NCBI GenBank assembly: GCA_015499985.1
Contig: JAAAUF010000305.1
Span: forward strand, 18,465-34,578
Source: Haplosporangium gracile
Taxonomy: Eukaryota > Mortierellomycota > Mortierellomycetes > Mortierellales > Mortierellaceae
Length of the DNA: 16,114 bases
Direction of reading: 5' to 3'
Shown: piece after piece, positions 1 through 8,706 of the stretch
How positions within the stretch are numbered: position 1 is the stretch's first letter
Layout: each line of letters begins with the position of its first letter
The notes under the pieces: model-generated
The model's input: the letters and a program-made list of their open reading frames with translations, nothing else
Told to the model about the DNA's origin: nothing
Databases searched by the model: none
Translations under genes and position numbers: made by a program

Positions 1-1011
1 ACACCTTCTTCGCCTTCTTCTCCTCTTGCTGTTGCGCCGACGACGCTGCTGATGCTGATGCCGTCGAGGTTGTAGTTGGAAGGGCTTTAGCTGAAGGCCT
101 CTTGAGGCGGACGGAAGTTTGAGGCGTCTGAATCGGTGTGATATTCGCTCCCTCGACTGCCTTCCGGAACTCCTCGTTCATCTTCTTCCTAGCTTTGACT
201 TCTGCCGAGGTGAGAGGTTTGGACCGAAGGTCCGATGGTCGTCTCTTGTTTAACTGTGACTTGATGGCGCCCGGATCTATTGACCGCATTGGAGACTCCT
301 GCTGGGGAGGTGTCCGAGTAGTAGCTACTGAGCCCACCCTGCCATACCTCATTGCAGTGGCAAACGAAGACATTGGCTGATTTCTAGGGATTTGATAGGG
401 GATATGTCTGTTTGCCGATTTGGGTGACACACGGAGCGTTCCGCTGGGAGGCGTTCCGCAAAGTGTTGTTGTTGAAGGCGGAGGCATTGTTTGGGACTGA
501 TTCTGCTGGCCAGATACTGGCTGTGATCCTGTTAGTTCCGCATCTGAAGGTGAGATGGAATGAGTAGAGGTGGAAGGAGCGACAGTGATAGGAGCGGTAG
601 TGGTAGGCGTGATGCTGGGGCTTGATGGAATGGAAGCTGTGGCAATTGTGCTAGCACCCAAGGCTGCAGCGATTGGATCTTCTTCTGCCGGAGGTGGACT
701 GACAGAGATACCTACTACTGGCGAGTGCTGGATGATGGTTGAGCCAATGGTCGGCGGTTGAGCAACTGCGGTACCTGTTGCTGCTGGAGGTAGAGCGACT
801 ATGGGATTGGCCTAGGGGACCTGTGATGTTGTGGATTCGGCTGCTGCAAGCTCCGACGCCTGTCGTTGTCGCTGTCGTTGCTCGGGCGAACGTGCTCGCG
901 ATGAGTCTTCCTTGCGCTTTCCAGTGATGATTAAATTAGTCGACTGTTCAGATATGAGGGTTGTGAGTGTATATGCTTGAGTGAATGTCTGTGGGGTTCG
1001 AAGGGTATCGG
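1..1011 (-). CDS. Partial low-complexity protein with an in-frame TAG; function not recognised
   Basis: Read on the minus strand, one frame stays open from a probable 3' splice site (pyrimidine tract, branch-like CTAAC, then TTTTCAG at 1012-1014) down to base 1, except for a single TAG at 812-814. Upstream of the TAG the product is basic and charged (TGKRKEDSSRARSPEQRQRQ, then an Ala/Glu stretch). Downstream it is Ser/Thr/Pro/Ala-rich. It then becomes lysine/arginine-rich (KARKKMNEEFRKAVEGAN, RLKRPSAKA) and ends at the window edge in QQQEEKKAKKV. This composition suggests an intrinsically disordered, possibly nuclear protein; that is inference, and I recognise no domain. The first in-frame ATG is at 485-487, well after the TAG, so the true start probably lies in an upstream exon. 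Either an unseen intron removes the TAG, or the gene is interrupted, or the base is wrong. The 3' end lies outside the window. Confidence 0.5.
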
Positions 1012-1597
1012 CTGAAAAGAGTTAGAAAAGGAAGAAAGGCAAAAAAAAAAAAAGTTTGCTTGGTGTCTATTTCATCTGCCTTCAACAAGAGCCTTTATTC
1101 GCGTAATGCCTTTTGGATTGATGGGTATGATGGGTACAGCTTGTCCATCAAAGGAATGGTTTGTACAAAGGGCAAAGTCATAAGCCAATGGTTGGTTCAA
1201 CAAACCAATGGTGGTCTGTCATCTGTCTATTGACAATTCTGTACCCAACCCTCTCTTTCTATTGACTTGGCATGTTATCTATGCTTCTAATCAAATCACG
1301 ACGACCAGAATAATGAATCTACGCCCTCCAACCCGCGTTACCTTCGAAACCGCTCTGTGATTGGTCAGATCGTGGGCTTGGTGTTTATTCATGGCACTAA
1401 AATTTGCCCTTTTTCTTTTGTTGGTATAACATCATCACCAATGCAAACGTTCGTCAGCAGGATCCAACAACGCTATCTTGCATTTGTTATGATGTACATC
1501 ACTTTGAACAAAAGAGAAAGCATCGGTTCCTGTGCACATCACACAAATGCAAACATCTACAGACTCAAAACTGAAAGCAGCATTACGAGCAGAGAAG
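1012..1597 (-). promoter_or_regulatory. Intergenic: 3' UTR of the TLDc gene and promoter or leader of the next gene
   Basis: This gap separates two minus-strand genes. A candidate AATAAA polyadenylation signal for the upstream TLDc gene lies at 1384-1389 (minus), about 210 nt past its stop. A CCAAT box on the minus strand is at 1360-1364. Two more, in the opposite orientation, lie at 1185-1189 and 1205-1209 inside near-identical AACCAATGG-like words. The minus strand from about 1058 to 1012 is a pyrimidine tract with a T13 run, a CTAAC and a TTTTCAG acceptor, so an intron of the downstream gene ends here. Its first exon was not identified. One weak candidate is an ATG at 1390-1392 with a phase-compatible donor near 1321. 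Confidence 0.4.
1384..1389 (-). terminator. Candidate polyadenylation signal of the TLDc gene
   Basis: AATAAA on the minus strand (TTTATT on plus), about 210 nt downstream of the TLDc stop codon. It matches the canonical hexamer. No other exact match was noted between this gene and the next, but cleavage-site use cannot be seen from sequence. Confidence 0.4.
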
Positions 1598-4259
1598 TTA
1601 ACTCGCGGCACTTTGTCGTCGCTCATGGCGATGTCCTCGGTTTGGATCAATCACGCCCGCCATTTCCTTGTAATGATACAAATATTCAGTTTTGAGTGAG
1701 AAAAAAAAACAGCATGTTAGAAAAGACACTATTGAACAAAGAATCATATCTACAACTAAAGTCAAATACAAGACATATGTGCCAACATACCAAAAGGTCG
1801 CGATCGATGTTTTGTTCGCCGCCTTTGCTGCGGAGCTGAACAGTCGCTCGACGGTTGGCCTCACGCTGTTCAAAGTCCCATTCCTTTTGCTGTCGCGCCT
1901 TGGCCTCGGGTCCGCCCAGTCCCCAGACTTCGCACTCAACAATTTCAAAATCGACCTCGAATCCAGACTGTCGAGCCCCGCCGGCACTCATGTACACATT
2001 TCCGCCTGCAAAGTCCTGTCTGTAGTTGCCATACCGCAGGTTATCGTCCATGTAGAGCATGCAACTCTCAGACCCCTGACCACCGAAACCGACACCTGCC
2101 TTTTTAAGAAAATGAATGTAGTGTCGGTTGTTGAGTGCCGCACTTGCTCCTGGGGATGCTCCGCTGCCAACTGTTGGGCTGGTGCACGTTGTTCGGCCTC
2201 CTGGCATTGACCGCACCGATGTTGGAGCGCCCCTTGTAGTCGATCCCGTGCTCAATGATTTCTTGGCAGGGAAGACCTCGAAACACGGCGAGAGCTCAAA
2301 TAGAGCAAACGAATCGTTGCCCCAGCCTGACTTGGACACCTTCCAGGTCTCGGTCACATAGGCGCCCAAGATCATTCTCTCCTTTTGAGCCTTTCTGAGT
2401 ATGACTTTGGTGGGACTCGTCTCGGTATCGTTCCCTTGAGCGTTTGGTGCTGCCTCTGCTGACGGTTCGTCCACAATGGTGTTGAGAATACTTCCTGCAG
2501 AAAGTAGTGTAGTAGGGGAGCGACCAGCCAGTTTGTCGATTGAGGATCTGCGACCGCTCGACTCCCATAGCGAGTTGTACGGAGGAGAGTTACTGCTGAT
2601 AGAGTTGCGGTGTCGGGAGGAGGAAGTCCCAAAGGAAATGGACTGTCGCCTGGCCATTGTTGGGGTGGCTGTCGTCTGTCGCTCGACTAGCAAGAGAAGT
2701 AGCGTCGGGGCTGGGTACTTGCATACGTGAACCTCAAACTGGTTCATACTGAATCCATGTGCACTGCCGTTGTATAGACATGTCAGGGTGGGCGATGCTG
2801 ACTTGAAGGGCACGAACCACGAGACTAGGGCAATGTTCTCCGGAGTGAGAATGTCCGATGTAGTGTTAAGAGTAGGGATAGGGGAGGCTCCTGGCAGGAC
2901 CAGTTTTCCAACTGTAGAGGCTGCGGGTGTTGCTGTACGCTTGAGGGTATTGCCAATCAAAAAGATGCTGTAAAAATATGGTGAGAGGATATCAAAGATA
3001 TGGGGAGCATTGCGAGTCGTGAACTTTGAGAACATGCCAAAGTCGATCGTCTCTGTTCTAATATCGATGGGCTCGTGGACGTCGGTTGCGTTGCGACTGT
3101 ATTGGATAATATGCTCCACAATTTGGGCAGCTCGCTGTCGATTAGATCGCTTGGTCGCCTCTGTGTGCGGGGCAGTCTTTCCAGATGGATCTTGGAGCAG
3201 TCGTTGAATGAGCCAGAAGAGTCCAACTAGGACTTCCACCAGATCTGTCGCCTTGACTAGTGATCCTTGCTCGATACTGTAGTCCTCGTCTGGGTTCCAT
3301 TCAAAGTTAGACTGGAGGGTCAGGTTTTTGAGTGAAACCTCCATAGTCTTTGATTCTTGCAGTGACCCTTGTCCTTCTCGCGGTAGTGTGTTTTCCGTGC
3401 CAGTGTTGTTGGTGTGATGGGTATCGGCAGCAGGTTCTGATGGTTGATGATTCTTGGGAACCACTTCAGCGAATGATTCAAAGACGGCCTTGAGTGGTTT
3501 GACATCTAAGAGGGTATTCTGGTCGATCTTGTTGCAGTAGAGGGCCAATGGCTTGATGAAGTCACGGAGGACCAGGTTGTGAGGTGTTTCACGCGAAGGG
3601 AACGAGTCTGGGCTGTCGGGGTACACAGCAAGGTTGTGGAATGATCGGAAGAAGAGGTGTCCTGCTCGGCAATAGTCTTCTGGGAACCCTAGATATTCCT
3701 AGGAAGAAGAGAAAGAAGAAAAGGAAATGGCCGTGAGACAAATACAAAATTAGCAAGTTATTAATGCACTATGATCTAACATATAGAAAAACGAGTGATG
3801 TTTGAAAATATGAAAAGGTTTGGACGCACATCGTCATAAATGCCAAGCTCACTATCATGCGCTACAAAACAACGGAAATTCGACAGTAACTGCCTGTTCG
3901 TTTTTAATTGACAGATATGCCATACACACACACGAGTAGAAGAGACTCACCACAAACGTTGCCTCTGTAATTCCAGCCACTTTTCGACTTCTCTGATGCT
4001 GTTGTTGCTGTGCGTCTGAGGAACTGGTATCTGGCTGATTCTCTTTGTTCTGCTTATCTTGCTTGTCCTGTGTAGCCTTGAGCTGGGCCAGGAGCTGACG
4101 GAGCGATAGCATTTCAATTTCAGTGAATTTAGCGGCTATGTCCCGCTGTAGCTTACTGCTGACCCTTGACAAGTGGAGTGGTTCGACGGAGGGACGATTG
4201 TTGTTCGTGTCTGGCTGTATCGAAGCATCCTGGCCGAGAAGCGACTGTACTGCGCCCAT
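1598..4259 (-). CDS. RTC5: TLDc-domain protein, Rtc5-like; putative V-ATPase/vacuole regulator
   Basis: Spliced model on the minus strand: 4259-3951, 3889-3830, 3698-1791, 1666-1598. All junctions are phase 0 and give 781 residues. The donors are GTGAGT, GTGCGT and GTATGT. The start ATG gives MGAVQSLLGQ, where Gly2 and Ser6 fit an N-myristoylation signal. Residues 1-150 resemble the helical N-terminal half of Rtc5-like proteins (ITEATFV, then EYLGFPEDYCRAGHLFFRSF). The TLDc domain is in blocks: about 408-462 (TPENIALVSWFVPF, TCLYNGSAHGFSMNQFEVHV), 552-602 (GAYVTETWKVSKSGWGNDSF) and 648-718 (GFGGQGSESCMLYMDD, FEIVECEVWGLGG). Ser/Thr-rich inserts separate the blocks. The last exon encodes a short tail beginning EMAGVIDPNRG. 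Yeast Rtc5 is a vacuolar TLDc protein that promotes V-ATPase disassembly; the same role here is inferred from family membership. Human mEAK7 is a related alternative. At 781 residues it is longer than I expect for fungal homologues, because of the inserts. Confidence 0.87.
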
Positions 4260-4991
4260 CCTGAACGCTCTTTTTTATGTTTGGTGAGGTGTGTGCTGGA
4301 AGTGAACTCTTTTTTGGAGTCCACTGATTTTTGTTTCCGTAGTCGTGGTGTGTAAGGGTGATGCTGACTTTTGTTGAAAGTGAGCGCAGTGAGAATGAGA
4401 GAAGGACGTGCTGTGATGTGTTTTGCAGTTGTTTGAGAGAGAGTGCGTGCTGCTGCTTATGTGGAGTGGAACGGCGTGAAGAGAGAGAGAGAGAGCGAAA
4501 GTGAAAGAGTGCGTTTTTCCGGTGGAGGGTGAGAAGTGTGTCCGGAGGAAATATGTCGTCAGTGCTAAGGGTGGAGGGACAGAGGGAAAAAAAAAAAAAA
4601 AAATTGTCCGCGGGGAGAATCGAATCCCATAATGTTGTTCGAGATAAAAAGGGTAGATGTGAGATATGAATTATCATCATTTATTTTACATGGGGTGAAT
4701 CAGGGCAATGTTCTCGATGCGCTGGATGTTCTCGCCACCATCGCCCTTGTTCTTTATTTTTTATCCTTCCCCTTCAGCCCATCTCTCTCTCTCTTCTCTC
4801 TTCTCTTCTTCCCTCCTTCTTCCTTCGTCATCATCACCACCCATACCACCCAATCATCTAACTTTACTCACCCTCTCCTCTTCCTCTTCTTTCCTCCCTT
4901 CCAGCTAATCATCCTTTCTCTCTCTCTCTTTCTCTCTCTCTCTCATTCAAATCCGCCTTCACAAAACTCAAATACACACATCACCTCACAC
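4260..4991. promoter_or_regulatory. Divergent promoter region between the TLDc and Kelch genes
   Basis: This 732-bp gap lies between two start codons pointing away from each other, so it must hold both promoters. On the plus side, about 4760-4970 is a long CT-rich tract with TCTC runs, followed by a CA-rich leader (ACACACATCACCTCACAC) right before the Kelch ATG. On the minus side, 4260-4520 is likewise pyrimidine-rich when read toward the TLDc ATG. An A17 run occupies 4587-4603. Next to it, 4604-4630 has a tRNA T-arm-like sequence on the minus strand (see findings). No clear TATA box was seen. Long open frames on both strands across this region are low-complexity and look non-coding. Confidence 0.55.
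4587..4603. repeat. A17 homopolymer run
   Basis: Seventeen consecutive A on the plus strand (T17 on minus) in the divergent promoter region. Such a run could act as a nucleosome-excluding poly(dA:dT) tract. On the minus strand it could also act as a Pol III-type terminator for the T-arm-like sequence beside it. It is also prone to length errors in sequencing. Confidence 0.8.
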
Positions 4992-7506
4992 ATGGCCACC
5001 CACAACCGGCTTCACACAAACACTCGACACAGGAGGCGGCACCTTCCTTTTCTTCCTGTTCTTTCTCTCCTTCTACTCCTTTCAACAACCGACTACAACT
5101 ACTACGCCCACGCTCAGAGCAGCCCAGGTCCCACCCCAGTCTCTGGACCTGCCTTTGCCAGGACATCAACCCATCTCTACATCCTCGGTGGCAACCCCGT
5201 AAACGGCAACAACGGACCCCCTCTCACACAATTCTACTCCCTTGACCTCACCACCCCCTGGAACAACACCACCCCAGCATGGACTGAGCTCAACGCTGGT
5301 CCAGCCCAGGCCCTCTTCCCCGCCACCTTCTCTCTCGACCAAACGAAAATGATCGTCTTCCACCTGGAAGCACCCATAAACGCCTCTCGATACGATGTCA
5401 ACACTGGTGTCTGGACTCCCTCCAGTGCTGCTCTTCCAGGAAGCGACTTCCAAGGAATTGGCGCTGTCACCGATACCAACACAGGTTTTGTCTACATGGC
5501 TGCTGGATACGCGACTCGAATGCGCGATTCGCTGGATGTCTATAACTTTGCCGCAGACTCTGTTACCAAGACAGCCATGCCTGGTCCTGATAAATTTCTT
5601 CCAGCAAGGGCTTACTATAGCAACGTGTGGTCCAAGTACAGGAAAAGCATCCTCTACTTTGGCGGATACAACATAACAAACCAACCCATTGTCGGTGGTA
5701 ACGTTGTCACCGAGCTGGTCACTGCGACCCAGAATTGGAATACTCTGGTAATTGATTATATCCTTTTGATTTGTGTTTTTTAATGTTGTTGGTTTTGCCG
5801 TTACAGATGAAAAGGAGGAGATAGTCAAGCTGCGATTTTGTATGGAAAAAGTAACAAGAGAGAGGAAGAGGAGAAGGGAGACAGGAGGCAAGAGACAAGA
5901 GACAAGAGACAAGAGACAAGAGACAGGGATAAGAAAAGAGGGGAGAAAAAAAAAAGAGATATGAATGAATAAGCATGGATCAATTGCTCAACAATCAACT
6001 ATTATGGAGCAGAGGAATGAGACGGGGTTGCAAACAACAAGTATAAAAAAAATGGGACCTGGACAAGGATACATGAATTATGCATGGCTCAACTTACCTC
6101 CCAAGAAGTACGAGACAGGGAATGACGCGGGGAAAAAAAACAGGGAACCGAAAAAAAATATACATGAATAAGCAAATCTTAACTTGACACTTAGTAAGAG
6201 AGAAAGAAGAGAAGAGTGAGGGAAACCACGAGAGAGAGAGATATGGATTAGTTTGACACTAGCTCGTTGGCTGAAGAGCAGAGAAGAAAGGGAGAAGATG
6301 TGAGAAGCACTCGTGGACTGATCCTGGCTTTACTGTGCTTGACGTATTTATTTTTATCTAGACCACCTCGGGCCCTGCCCCTCCCATGAGAGCCGACCAT
6401 TGCATGACAACCAGTACGTCGATTTTTGAACGCTTTTCTTTCGCATCCTCATTCATGAAACTCTCTCTCTCTCTCCACGACGCTAACGGGTGCTATCATT
6501 GAACTGTGTAGACGAGGACGGGACTATGATGGTCGTCTTTGGCGGAAGATGCACGGACCCAGTACAAAACGGGCAAAAAAACTCCTACCTCGGCGACGTT
6601 TACATCCTCAACACTATTACCCTCACCTGGACTCAGGGCAACCCAGGGGAACCTAGAGTGTACGCCGCATGCACCGTGTCCAATAACCAACTGATCGTCT
6701 GGGGTGGAACCGACAGCAACGATCTTGTGGCCCCGGCAAAGGTGCTCGTTTACAACCTCACCAGCGCAAGCTGGATCTCAACCTTCACCCCAAAGACGAC
6801 TACATCAGTGACGGGGACCAACGACTCGCATGTCAATGCTGGAGCAATTGCTGGAGGCGTTGTCGCTGGTGTCGCCGTAATCTGTACCTGTGTTCTCTTT
6901 TACATCTTTCGACGACGGCGTCATGCCAGGACACTTGTCCGTACCACCAGCGACAACGAAGACACAAACGACAACCAACCCAAACCTGTCGCTTCGCCAA
7001 AAACGCGCGAGGATGATGAGCTTCGGAGATTGCGGGTTCAGTTGCAGAACCAGCAAGAGCAACTGGACCTCCAGCGGCGACTCTTGGTATTGCAGCAACA
7101 GCAACAACATCTTCAGACCCCACTGCAACAGCCGCACATTTCGCCTACATCACAACAGCCACAAGTGTACCCCGACCCGAGCTCAGGATACCAACAGCCC
7201 GTCTATTATTCTCTCGCGCCAATGACTTCTAAGGCCTATTCAGGACAAAGCGATCTCAACCAAAGCTATGTTGATTTGATTCCTGGATTAAATCCACAGG
7301 CTTTGGTGAACCATTTGACACCTATGCCCATGCCCCCTATTGGCGTGCCATCCTCATCCCCTCCTGCCACTGTTGTCACCACCAAACCAATTGTTATAGC
7401 GGTGCCTGCTTCGAAGCCGACACTTGCTCCGTCGAGGGTACGGCACGATAGCAACTACTGGGAGGAACGGCCACCTGGTAACCCTCACGCCATTATTACA
7501 CCCTAA
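4992..7506 (+). CDS. Secreted/type I membrane Kelch-repeat protein with Gln-rich coiled-coil tail
   Basis: Spliced model: 4992-5747, 6362-6413, 6512-7506. Phases close (0, then 1) and give 600 residues. The 52-nt middle exon supplies the motif PPMRADHCMTT and joins to NEDGTMMVVFGGRC, as expected within a Kelch blade. Residues 1-41 form a signal peptide (RRRH, leucine core, then AHA before QSS). Kelch-like blades fill about 50-350, marked by LYILGGNP, ILYFGGYN, VVFGGRC, VYILNTITLTWTQG and LIVWGGTD. There are several N-glycosylation sequons (NNTT, NASR, NITN, NLTS). A transmembrane helix at about 379-402 is followed by RRRRHAR, placing the C-terminus in the cytosol. Residues about 439-472 are a heptad-like Gln/Leu-rich coiled coil, then a Pro/Gln-rich tail. 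It is plausibly a cell-surface binding or adhesion protein; the ligand is unknown. An in-frame upstream ATG at 4632 is rejected because the peptide before residue 1 is leader-like. Confidence 0.85.
5748..6361 (+). other. Unusually long intron 1 of the Kelch gene
   Basis: Donor GTAATTG at 5748 and acceptor TTTTTATCTAG ending at 6361, so 614 nt. The gene's other intron is 98 nt, and most in the window are near 100. The sequence is strongly purine-rich on the plus strand and includes a heptamer tandem repeat. I see no gene in it. A good internal acceptor (GCCGTTACAG ending at 5806) lies early in the intron and could produce an alternative transcript. The far acceptor is chosen because it alone restores the Kelch motif. 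Confidence 0.75.
5889..5923. repeat. Heptamer tandem repeat (CAAGAGA)x5
   Basis: Five perfect head-to-tail copies of the 7-nt unit CAAGAGA, embedded in a wider GA-rich region (about 5850-5960) of Kelch intron 1. There are no spacers of CRISPR size. It looks like a slippage minisatellite in intronic DNA. Confidence 0.9.
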
Positions 7507-7550
7507 ACAACAGATGTCGCTTCCACTATACCATAATCTATTCATCAAAA

Positions 7551-7556
7551 AATAAA
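7551..7556 (+). terminator. Polyadenylation signal of the Kelch gene
   Basis: AATAAA 45 nt downstream of the Kelch stop codon, in an A-rich context. Position and exact match to the canonical hexamer support it. Confidence 0.6.
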
Positions 7557-7873
7557 CACAGTGCATAGACAAATAGATGTGATCTCCTTGTATTCATTCC
7601 TACGCGTTTTGCAATCGATGGTGTAACGCCTCTAACCCTCGGAGACACCATTGTCCCACTCACTCCCCTCTCCTTCCTATCTTGATGTAAGGACATTCTA
7701 GGAATGAATGGCATTGGATCTGAGTTGTTTTGAGTTGGTTGTGGTTCTCCCCCTTAGAAGTTTCTGCGTTTTGTTTGATCCGGCGAGCTTACTTGCTCAC
7801 TCGCTCTCTCTCACGCATTCGGGCGGAGCAAACGATGAAAAGGTTCAAAATGACAAATGTCTCTCTCTCTCGT

Positions 7874-7897
7874 ACACACACACACACACACACACAC
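7874..7897. repeat. (AC)12 microsatellite
   Basis: Twelve uninterrupted AC dinucleotides preceded by a CT run (about 7859-7871) in intergenic DNA. Likely length-polymorphic. Confidence 0.92.
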
Positions 7898-8052
7898 TTC
7901 TTTTTCTTTGCTGTTGCATGGCTGCGGGGAGAGAGCAATAGCCATTTTCCTTTCTGTTGCCCTAAGATGTGGGGGCAGAAACAGTGCGATGATCAAGCGA
8001 AGCAGAGTGGGTAGATCCAACAGCCTGAACGCCCGAATGTCTGTATGGCTAG

Positions 8053-8070
8053 CTGACTGACTGACTGACT
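8053..8070. repeat. (CTGA)4 tetranucleotide repeat
   Basis: Four perfect CTGA units plus a partial fifth in the same intergenic region. No associated gene or inverted structure was seen. Confidence 0.85.
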
Positions 8071-8706
8071 GGCAGGAATGATGGGCTTTCTTGCTTTATT
8101 ACCGTGTTCTTTTTTTATATCTTGCCCGGCAGCATGATGGCCATCTGGCATGCTCCCAGTTTTGTTTTCAATTCCTTTTGAGCTAGATATCCTTCTTCTT
8201 AACAATAACCCTAGTTAAAAGGCGCTGCGACATCGCACCTCTTGCTTGTTTTTCCATTCAGTTGCGTATATTTTTTCCAATGGCACCCCCTTTTGTCATT
8301 TGTGTACCTTCGTGTGTGTGTCCACAAATACAGGTACATTGCATGTCTTGGATCCCAGGCACGCTCACACGCCGGACGCCGGGTAACTTTTACTTTAGTT
8401 TCAAACCTTACTCTCGCACATAATTCTTATCTCGTCCTCATTTCCTCTCCTTCAGTTCCTTTCCTTTCTCTTCTCTTCCCTCCCGCCTGTTTCTTGCCAC
8501 TCTCTTTGTACCATCCTCCCTCTTTCTCCCTTCTCCCCTTTCTCCTCCTCCATTGACATCACCCATTCCTTTTCTCCGTTTCACTTTGTCGACATCATTG
8601 TTTTCTTACTTTCTTGACCTGCATACTGACTGCAGAAAATCAACACCTCATCCCACTTTTTCTCAGGCGCACCTACTTCTTTCTTTCACTCCAGTCCCTG
8701 TCCACG

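Larger units (their letters stand above)
7507..8706. other. Intergenic region between the Kelch and LtrA-family genes
   Basis: About 1.2 kb with no convincing gene. The first part is the Kelch 3' UTR with an AATAAA signal. The middle holds CT and AC microsatellites and a CTGA tetranucleotide repeat. From about 8400 the plus strand becomes strongly CT-rich, which fits the promoter and 5' leader of the downstream gene. A possible 5' UTR intron could run from a GTAACT donor near 8384 to a GACTGCAG acceptor ending at 8635; this is low confidence. The open frames here are low-complexity. Confidence 0.6.

Noticed and set aside
138..927. Three plus-strand open frames in the first kilobase
   Set aside because: The minus strand carries the coherent coding frame here. 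The plus frames are short and compositionally mirror it.
1598..1987. Separate small minus-strand gene ending at 1598
   Set aside because: Its last 22 codons are the final exon of the TLDc gene; the rest is intron and out-of-frame exon sequence.
4604..4690. A complete tRNA gene on the minus strand ending at the T17 run
   Set aside because: Only the T-arm and 3' acceptor look right. No complementary 5' acceptor strand, D-arm or anticodon arm could be placed, so it is kept only as a finding.
4632..4991. N-terminal extension of the Kelch protein from the in-frame ATG at 4632
   Set aside because: The extra 120 residues are Ser/Leu/Phe/Pro low-complexity from a CT-rich leader, and they would bury a clean signal peptide that begins at 4992.
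5166..5912. A 248-codon antisense open frame over Kelch exon 1
   Set aside because: It is a shadow of the real exon: it lies opposite a well-supported Kelch coding frame and has no recognisable domain.
5889..5923. CRISPR-like array
   Set aside because: The 7-nt units are contiguous with no spacers, and the genome is eukaryotic. It is a minisatellite.
7708..8060. Small plus-strand genes around the AC microsatellite
   Set aside because: The overlapping frames are made of CT and AC repeat translations, with no domain and no splice or codon support.
8614..8706. Earlier start for the LtrA-family protein
   Set aside because: The upstream in-frame start is a TTG, not an ATG. The ATG at 8707 has strong context, and the intervening peptide looks like leader sequence.
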